Of a stretch of 64,000 bases of DNA, positions 58,793 to 64,000 are shown piece by piece (positions within the stretch are counted from its first letter, which is position 1; each line of letters opens with the position of its first letter). The stretch is from the NCBI GenBank assembly GCA_938091935.1, contig CALKNV010000001.1:143152-207151 (forward strand), in the 5' to 3' direction. This DNA comes from an uncultured Pseudomonadales bacterium (GTDB lineage: Bacteria; Pseudomonadota; Gammaproteobacteria; Pseudomonadales; Pseudohongiellaceae). A program made the translations under genes and the position numbers. Below the pieces are notes generated by a model that did not search any database, was not told the DNA's origin, and saw only the letters and a list, made by a program, of their open reading frames with translations.

Positions 58793-60718
58793 TTAACCAA
58801 CTTTTCGAGTCGTGCTTCTAAACTTTTTCAGATAAATCAACAGCAGTGAAATAGCGGCTGGCGTCATGCCCGGCAGTCGCGACGCTCTACCAATATTTTC
58901 AGGCCTAGCAGCTTCAAGTTTTTGCGTAAGCTCAGCGGACAATCCTTGCACGACTGTGTAATCAAACTCCAATGGGATCGCTGTTTTTTCCTGTCGCTTG
59001 AGTCGAGTGATCTCTTCTGATTGTCGCTCAATGTAGCCCTGGTACTTAATCTTAATCTCGGCTTGCTGGCGCGCCTGCTGTTCTATCCGCTGCGACATAC
59101 AATCGTCGTTTAAGTCTGCCTTTTCCGGGGTTTTACTAACAACCGCAGACAGCGCCGCGTAGCTCAACTGCGGTCGTGCTAATAATTCAGACAGCCTGTA
59201 TTCTTTACTGATTGGTTTTTCCAACAGCATGTTCAAGCGCTCAGCTTCAGCGGTATTTGGATGAATTATGGTCTTCTCTAAATATTCCAGCTCAGCCTTC
59301 ACGGCAGCCGATTTACGCGCAAAGAATTCCCAGCGCTCATCATCGACCAGGCCAAGATCGCGTCCAATTGAGGTCAACCTGCTATCCGCATTGTCCTCCC
59401 GCAGAGTGAGACGATACTCAGCGCGACTAGTAAACATACGATATGGCTCGTTAGTTCCAAGCGATATTAAGTCATCAATCAAAACGCCGATGTAAGCCTG
59501 ATCCCTGCGCGGACACCATGAGTCTTTGCCCTGAACAGCCAATGCGGCATTCAGGCCAGCTAACAACCCCTGTGCTGCAGCCTCTTCGTATCCGGTTGTG
59601 CCATTGATTTGTCCAGCAAAGTACAGACCACCAACAAACCGGGTTTCCAGCGAGTAGTTCAGGTCACGCGGATCGAAGAAATCATATTCAATTGCATAAC
59701 CTGGCCGGGTGATATGCGCTGACTCAAACCCTTTAATCTGGCGAACCATTTCCACCTGGACGTCAAATGGCAAGCTGGTGGAAATACCGTTGGGGTAAAG
59801 CTCGTTAGTGTTCAACCCTTCTGGCTCAACAAAAATCTGATGCGAATTCTTGTCAGCAAATCGCATAACCTTATCTTCGATAGACGGGCAATAACGAGGG
59901 CCTGTGCCTTCGATGACACCCGTATACATGGGGGATCTATCCAATCCACCCCGGATAATATCGTGGCAAGCTTCATTGGTGCTGGTGATAAAGCAGGGTA
60001 TCTGCTTTGGGTGGTCCGACTGCTTACCCAAAAACGACATGACTGGCAGCGGGCTATCACCTTTTTGAACTTCCATTACAGAAAAATCAACGCTGCGCGC
60101 ATCGATTCGAGGCGGTGTACCGGTCTTCAAACGTTCGACGCGAAACGGCATTTCTCTAAGGCGTTTGGCCAAAGCGATTGAGGGTGGATCACCAGCTCTG
60201 CCACCACTGCTCTGCCGCAGTCCAATATGAATTTTACCGCCCAGGAATGTGCCGGTAGTTAAGACAACTTTTTTACCGAGTATCTCCAGGTCCATCTGGG
60301 TTTTGACGCCAGAGACCTGACCATCAACGAGAAGCAAATCATCAACAGCGGACTGAAACAGGGTGAGATTATCCTGAGACTCTAACAACTCTCGTATGGC
60401 GGCCTTGTAGAGAACGCGATCAGCCTGGGCACGAGTTGCCCTCACCGCGGGCCCTTTGCTGGCATTCAGCACCCTGAATTGAATTCCAGCGCGATCTGTA
60501 GCCCGCGCCATCGCACCGCCAAGGGCATCGATTTCTTTCACGAGGTGGCTCTTGCCGATACCGCCAATTGCCGGATTGCAAGACATCTGACCGAGCGTCT
60601 CAATGCTATGCGTAACCAACAGCGTATTCACACCCATCCGCGCAGCGGCCAATGCCGCTTCTGTGCCAGCATGGCCGCCACCGACCACGATCACGTCATA
60701 TTCAACGGGGTAACGCAT
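58793..60718 (-). CDS. mnmG: tRNA uridine-5-carboxymethylaminomethyl modification protein MnmG
   Basis: MnmG, with MnmE, builds (c)mnm5U34 in tRNAs, using FAD and methylene-THF. The 641-residue protein has the FAD motif [41 protein letters not shown] and [11 protein letters not shown]. It also has [14 protein letters not shown] and the C-terminal domain. A promoter lies upstream in the AT-rich spacer. Confidence 0.98.
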   Translation of the reverse strand: MRYPVEYDVIVVGGGHAGTEAALAAARMGVNTLLVTHSIETLGQMSCNPAIGGIGKSHLVKEIDALGGAMARATDRAGIQFRVLNASKGPAVRATRAQADRVLYKAAIRELLESQDNLTLFQSAVDDLLLVDGQVSGVKTQMDLEILGKKVVLTTGTFLGGKIHIGLRQSSGGRAGDPPSIALAKRLREMPFRVERLKTGTPPRIDARSVDFSVMEVQKGDSPLPVMSFLGKQSDHPKQIPCFITSTNEACHDIIRGGLDRSPMYTGVIEGTGPRYCPSIEDKVMRFADKNSHQIFVEPEGLNTNELYPNGISTSLPFDVQVEMVRQIKGFESAHITRPGYAIEYDFFDPRDLNYSLETRFVGGLYFAGQINGTTGYEEAAAQGLLAGLNAALAVQGKDSWCPRRDQAYIGVLIDDLISLGTNEPYRMFTSRAEYRLTLREDNADSRLTSIGRDLGLVDDERWEFFARKSAAVKAELEYLEKTIIHPNTAEAERLNMLLEKPISKEYRLSELLARPQLSYAALSAVVSKTPEKADLNDDCMSQRIEQQARQQAEIKIKYQGYIERQSEEITRLKRQEKTAIPLEFDYTVVQGLSAELTQKLEAARPENIGRASRLPGMTPAAISLLLIYLKKFRSTTRKVG

Positions 60719-61126
60719 TGTCTTTTGGCCTGGCCTCGAATTCTGGGGCTGTGAAGTATATCGGGAACCGAGTGAATTGCCAGCATAAAGCGTTTGGCTC
60801 GAAATACTAAAAAACTAATATAAAAAAGTAGTTAATAAGTAATTAATGTAAATAGATATAGTATTAATACTGATATAGATGGTGCGCCGATTTTCTGTTG
60901 AAAAGCTATTATTCCTTAATAAAAACAGCCACTTAACTGCTTCGTAAGATGGTGTGTAAGTACTGTATCAAGTCAAGATAGCCTCTGGGCGAAATGTGGG
61001 TTGTTTTTGGTCGTTCGATTTAGTGTGAGTCTGGCGCTTTCTGTCCACAGGCTTCTCTCTCAAGACTGCCAGTTACAAACAAGATGTCATTTGAAATACC
61101 CCACCCTGTTCGATCGAAGCGTGGCA
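60719..61126. other. 408-bp AT-rich spacer between mnmG and mnmE, a positional candidate for oriC
   Basis: The stretch 60800-60885 is strongly AT-rich, with runs such as AAAAAACTAATATAAAAAAG and TTAATAAGTAATTAATG. It includes a perfect 12-bp palindrome AGTATTAATACT (60860-60871) flanked by GATAT. In Vibrio, Shewanella and E. coli oriC lies beside mnmG. The best DnaA-box-like sites are only two-mismatch (CTGTCCACA near 61041, TGTGAAGTA near 60751, TGTGTAAGT near 60953). GATC sites are few. It may be an active origin, a relic, or only the mnmG promoter region. Confidence 0.4.
60755..60783 (-). promoter_or_regulatory. Probable sigma-70 promoter of mnmG
   Basis: On the minus strand CTGGCA (4/6 match to TTGACA), 17 bp and TATACT (5/6) lie about 37-65 bp before the mnmG start. 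Confidence 0.6.
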
Positions 61127-62545
61127 CTATTTTCCGACACAGAAACTCGAAAAGATCTCCCCGAGCAGATCATCACTTGTTACGTCTCCTGTAATAGCAC
61201 CAAGGTGTTGTTGGACCATTCTGAGGTCTTCAGCAATAAGCTCTATTTGCAAATGATTGCTAACACCTTTTATTGCGGATTTTAATGAATTATCCGCTTC
61301 TTTTAGGGCTGCTAGATGACGCTCCCTGGCGCTGAAGTTCTGTTCAAGGGTAGATTCAAAGCCTGCCACTTCTAATAAATGAGATTTCAGGCCTTCAAGG
61401 CCGGTACCAGTTTTGGCTGAAATATAGAAAAACTTTAGGATAATATCTTGAAAGCGAGAAGAGGGAATTTGCTCGTGTTGATCTGGCAACAGATCAACCT
61501 TGTTAAAAACTACGCACAAGCGGTTGAGTAGTTGTGGAGAAATTGTGTGCGGATTGTCCCCCGCATCCGTGTTGATCTCTAACATTGGTTGCATGATCTT
61601 TTCGATATCAGTGATATGACACACGCTGGCATCAGTAACCAAGAGAATGAGATCGGCCTCACCAAGGGCAGAACGTGCTCTTCTCACCCCTTCCTGTTCT
61701 ACAACATCAGAGCTTTCTCTCATACCGGCAGTGTCGTAAATATGCATGGGTAATCCGGCCAGGCTGATTTCCTGTCGCAGAACATCTCGGGTTGTGCCCG
61801 GGATATCAGTAACAATTGCAGCATCAATGCCGGCAAGGGCATTTAACAGACTGGATTTTCCGGCGTTAGGTGCGCCGGCAATGACAATATTGAGTCCCTC
61901 TTTGAGAAGCACGCCTTGTTGTGCCTCCTGGAAAATATCGGCCAACCGTTCCTTGGCCTCGAGCATTGCTTGCTCGACACCGGTGTCAGACATGATATCA
62001 ATGTCCTCATCACTGAAATCGATGGCTGCTTCGACGTTCACTCTAATAGAAGTAATAGCTGCGACCAACTGATGTATTTTCGCAGAGAAAACTCCTTTCA
62101 ATGTTCTCATGGCAGATCGAGCAGCCTGTGTCGAACTTGCCTCCACGAGGTCGGCAATAGCTTCGGCCTGCAAAAGATCTATCTTGTTATTAAAGAACGC
62201 ACGTTCCGTAAATTCGCCTGGGCGAGCCAGTCTGGCCCCACATTCAATTACTCTGGCTAATACAGAGCGTAGGACATGTATACCTCCGTGCCCCTGAAGC
62301 TCGACAATGTTTTCACCGGTAAATGAATTTGGTGACTCAAAAAAGAGGCCGATGCCATTGTCAATCACTTCACTATTGCTAGATTTAATCTCAACAAATG
62401 TTGCCAGCCTGGGATGCAGGTCCGTTGAGGTTATTTCTTTACTTATAGTTTCAGCGTCAGGACCAGAAATTCTGACAATACCGATTCCCCCGCGTCCTGG
62501 GGCCGTGGCTATGGCGCAAATAGTGTCCGATTCGAAGTGTGTCAT
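61127..62545 (-). CDS. mnmE: tRNA modification GTPase MnmE
   Basis: MnmE is the GTPase partner of MnmG. The 472-residue protein has TICAIATAPGRGGIGIVRISG and the folate-binding VELQGHGGIHVL. It also has the G1 motif IAGAPNAGKSSLLNAL, DTAGMRESSDVVE and the C-terminal catalytic CVGK. It is downstream of yidC with about 100 bp between, and upstream of the mnmG spacer. Confidence 0.98.
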   Translation of the reverse strand: MTHFESDTICAIATAPGRGGIGIVRISGPDAETISKEITSTDLHPRLATFVEIKSSNSEVIDNGIGLFFESPNSFTGENIVELQGHGGIHVLRSVLARVIECGARLARPGEFTERAFFNNKIDLLQAEAIADLVEASSTQAARSAMRTLKGVFSAKIHQLVAAITSIRVNVEAAIDFSDEDIDIMSDTGVEQAMLEAKERLADIFQEAQQGVLLKEGLNIVIAGAPNAGKSSLLNALAGIDAAIVTDIPGTTRDVLRQEISLAGLPMHIYDTAGMRESSDVVEQEGVRRARSALGEADLILLVTDASVCHITDIEKIMQPMLEINTDAGDNPHTISPQLLNRLCVVFNKVDLLPDQHEQIPSSRFQDIILKFFYISAKTGTGLEGLKSHLLEVAGFESTLEQNFSARERHLAALKEADNSLKSAIKGVSNHLQIELIAEDLRMVQQHLGAITGDVTSDDLLGEIFSSFCVGK

Positions 62546-62647
62546 TGCTGACCCTGATTTTTCCGCAACCCTTGTGCTAAAAGGGTAAGAGCAGGCGGCG
62601 GTTGTATGCCCAGGCAGCTTTCAGTGCACAGGCTGCCTTCAGGTAGC

Positions 62648-64000
62648 TTATTTAGCCGCGTAACTGGCTTCAATTTTTCGCGTTATGTACCACTGCTGAG
62701 CAATACTCAGAATTCCATTAGTAAGCCAGTAAAGAACCAGCCCTGCCGGGAACCAGAGGAACAGAACGCCCATCATGACAGGCATTAATTTCATGACTTT
62801 GGCCTGCATAGGATCTGCTGGTGTCGGGCTTAGACTTGTTTGCAGATACATGCTACCTGCCATCAGTAGTGGCAGGATAAAGTAAGGGTCCCTGACAGAG
62901 AGATCCTGTAGCCAAAGCATAAATGGCGCATGACGTAATTCCACGCTTTCCATTAGTACCCAATAGAGTGAAATAAAGACAGGCATCTGTACCAGCATGG
63001 GCAGACAACCACCGAAGGGATTTATCTTTTCCTTCTTATAGAGCTCCATGGTTGCTTGTTGCAGCTTCATGCGGTCATCGCCGTAGCTTTCCTTGAGCTG
63101 CTGCATTTTGGGCATGAGACGCCTCATGCCCGCCATGGATCTATATTGCGTTTCGGAGAGCTTGTAAAACAGCGCCTTGACGACAAAAGTCAGGGCGATG
63201 ATTGAGAATCCATAGTTTCCGATAACTGAATCTATTTGTGTGAGCAGCCAATAGATTGGTGCCGCGAGAAAAAACAGAAACCCGTAGTCGATAGTAAGCT
63301 CAAGATTAGGAGCTATTTCTGCTAACTCGTACTGCTCCTTTGGACCGGCATAAAACTGCATGTCGTACTGGCCGTTTGAGCCAGGAGGCACAGAGAAAGC
63401 GCTGCCAGTGAATTCACCGAAATACTGCTCGCTGTCATTTTTGCGGGTAGTGAAACGATTTGTATCGGAGACAGGAGGAATCCAGGCGGATATAAAGTAG
63501 TGTTGGCTAAACCCAATCCAACCACCTACTACATCCGTTGTCTGCATAGCGTCATCTATATCATCGAAGTCTATCCTAATATAGGGGTCTTCTGCTGATG
63601 TGGTGACAAAACCGAGGTAGGTACGACCGAACCCGCCAGCACTGCTAGGGTCGTCAAAACCGTCGCGTTTGATTTGCCCGAAAGCATTAGCCTGGAAGTC
63701 TGATTCTGAGGTATTGGAAACGATGAAGCTTACGTCGATGAGATAGCTTCCTCTTTCAAAGCTAAGTCTTTTAATAATTTCAATGCCGGATTCTGTGCGG
63801 CTGACCAGGTCAACGTTGAGCTGGTTTTCTCCTTCGGCTAACTCATAAGTCGTTTGGGCAGTGCTGTAGATGGCCCTTTCAGAATTATCGATGCCATCTC
63901 GCCCAATAAGTCCGCTTTGAGCAACATAGCTTCGAGTAGAGTTTTGTTCCAATAGTTCAAAAGGATCATCTTGGACATTGAGCTGTTTGAGATACTGCGG
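62648..64000 (-). CDS. yidC: Membrane protein insertase YidC (5' end beyond window)
   Basis: YidC inserts and folds inner membrane proteins, alone or with Sec. The visible 450 codons include part of the periplasmic domain (GFGRTYLGFVTTS, IGFSQHYFISAWIP) and the five conserved C-terminal membrane segments (FYKLSETQYRSMAGMRRLMP, NPFGGCLPMLVQMPVFISLYWVL). The frame stays open past the ORF-track TTG to the window edge (QYLKQLNVQDDPFELL), so the gene is truncated by the window. Confidence 0.96.
   Translation of the reverse strand, partial: PQYLKQLNVQDDPFELLEQNSTRSYVAQSGLIGRDGIDNSERAIYSTAQTTYELAEGENQLNVDLVSRTESGIEIIKRLSFERGSYLIDVSFIVSNTSESDFQANAFGQIKRDGFDDPSSAGGFGRTYLGFVTTSAEDPYIRIDFDDIDDAMQTTDVVGGWIGFSQHYFISAWIPPVSDTNRFTTRKNDSEQYFGEFTGSAFSVPPGSNGQYDMQFYAGPKEQYELAEIAPNLELTIDYGFLFFLAAPIYWLLTQIDSVIGNYGFSIIALTFVVKALFYKLSETQYRSMAGMRRLMPKMQQLKESYGDDRMKLQQATMELYKKEKINPFGGCLPMLVQMPVFISLYWVLMESVELRHAPFMLWLQDLSVRDPYFILPLLMAGSMYLQTSLSPTPADPMQAKVMKLMPVMMGVLFLWFPAGLVLYWLTNGILSIAQQWYITRKIEASYAAK

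Overview
The window looks like the chromosome of a gammaproteobacterium, probably a marine, Pseudomonas-related lineage. This is inferred from gene content (cmoA/cmoB, slmA, hexR, rpoH, ubiA) and gene order, not from any search. The order coaBC-algC-argB-slmA-pyrE-rph-yicC-gmk-rpoZ-spoT-ridA-recG and the order glmU-atpC...atpI-parB-parA-rsmG-mnmG-mnmE-yidC are the arrangements seen around the origin of pseudomonad-like genomes. Almost all of the sequence is coding, with short spacers and many operons. I found no tRNA, rRNA, CRISPR array, prophage or complete insertion sequence.

Layout. 1-12 kb: a truncated YheT-type hydrolase and rsmD face ftsY-ftsE-ftsX and rpoH. These are followed by a DUF423 protein, thiS-thiG, trmB, a YgjP-like metallopeptidase with a small methyltransferase, cmoA-cmoB, and a REP-associated transposase relative with a damaged HUH motif. 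12-25.6 kb: rpmB-rpmG and radC on the minus strand, then coaBC-algC-argB-slmA converging on rph-pyrE, then yicC-gmk-rpoZ-spoT-ridA-recG. 25.6-31 kb: a decayed gene, ubiA, a glutaryl-CoA dehydrogenase and uvrD. 31-47 kb is the accessory part: a TRAP transporter split over two strands, a YciA thioesterase, yaaA, a DUF938 methyltransferase, a lipoprotein sulfatase, a TldD/TldE pair whose TldD carries a Tat signal, an exported tectonin-like propeller, a periplasmic serine hydrolase, a FemAB-like acyltransferase, hexR, and a 42-residue membrane protein missed by the ORF track. 47-64 kb (minus strand): glmU, the complete atp operon, parAB, rsmG, mnmG, mnmE and the 3' part of yidC.

How the genes work together. 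Most of the window is core machinery: membrane targeting (FtsY, YidC), division (FtsEX, SlmA), heat shock (RpoH), stringent response (SpoT, RpoZ), nucleotide, cofactor and arginine synthesis, tRNA modification (CmoAB, TrmB, MnmEG), ATP synthase and chromosome partitioning. The most distinctive signals are in non-coding or small-ORF DNA. The parB-atpI spacer (55921-56237) holds a possible H-type pseudoknot at the parB stop, a terminator, a strong promoter, a stem-loop at the predicted mRNA 5' end and a 17-codon ORF ending 2 nt before atpI. The AT-rich mnmG-mnmE spacer (60719-61126) is where oriC lies in several relatives, but it has no good DnaA boxes. I found no clear multi-gene novel defence or biosynthetic system. 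The nearest candidates are the exported TldD/TldE pair and the structured atp leader.
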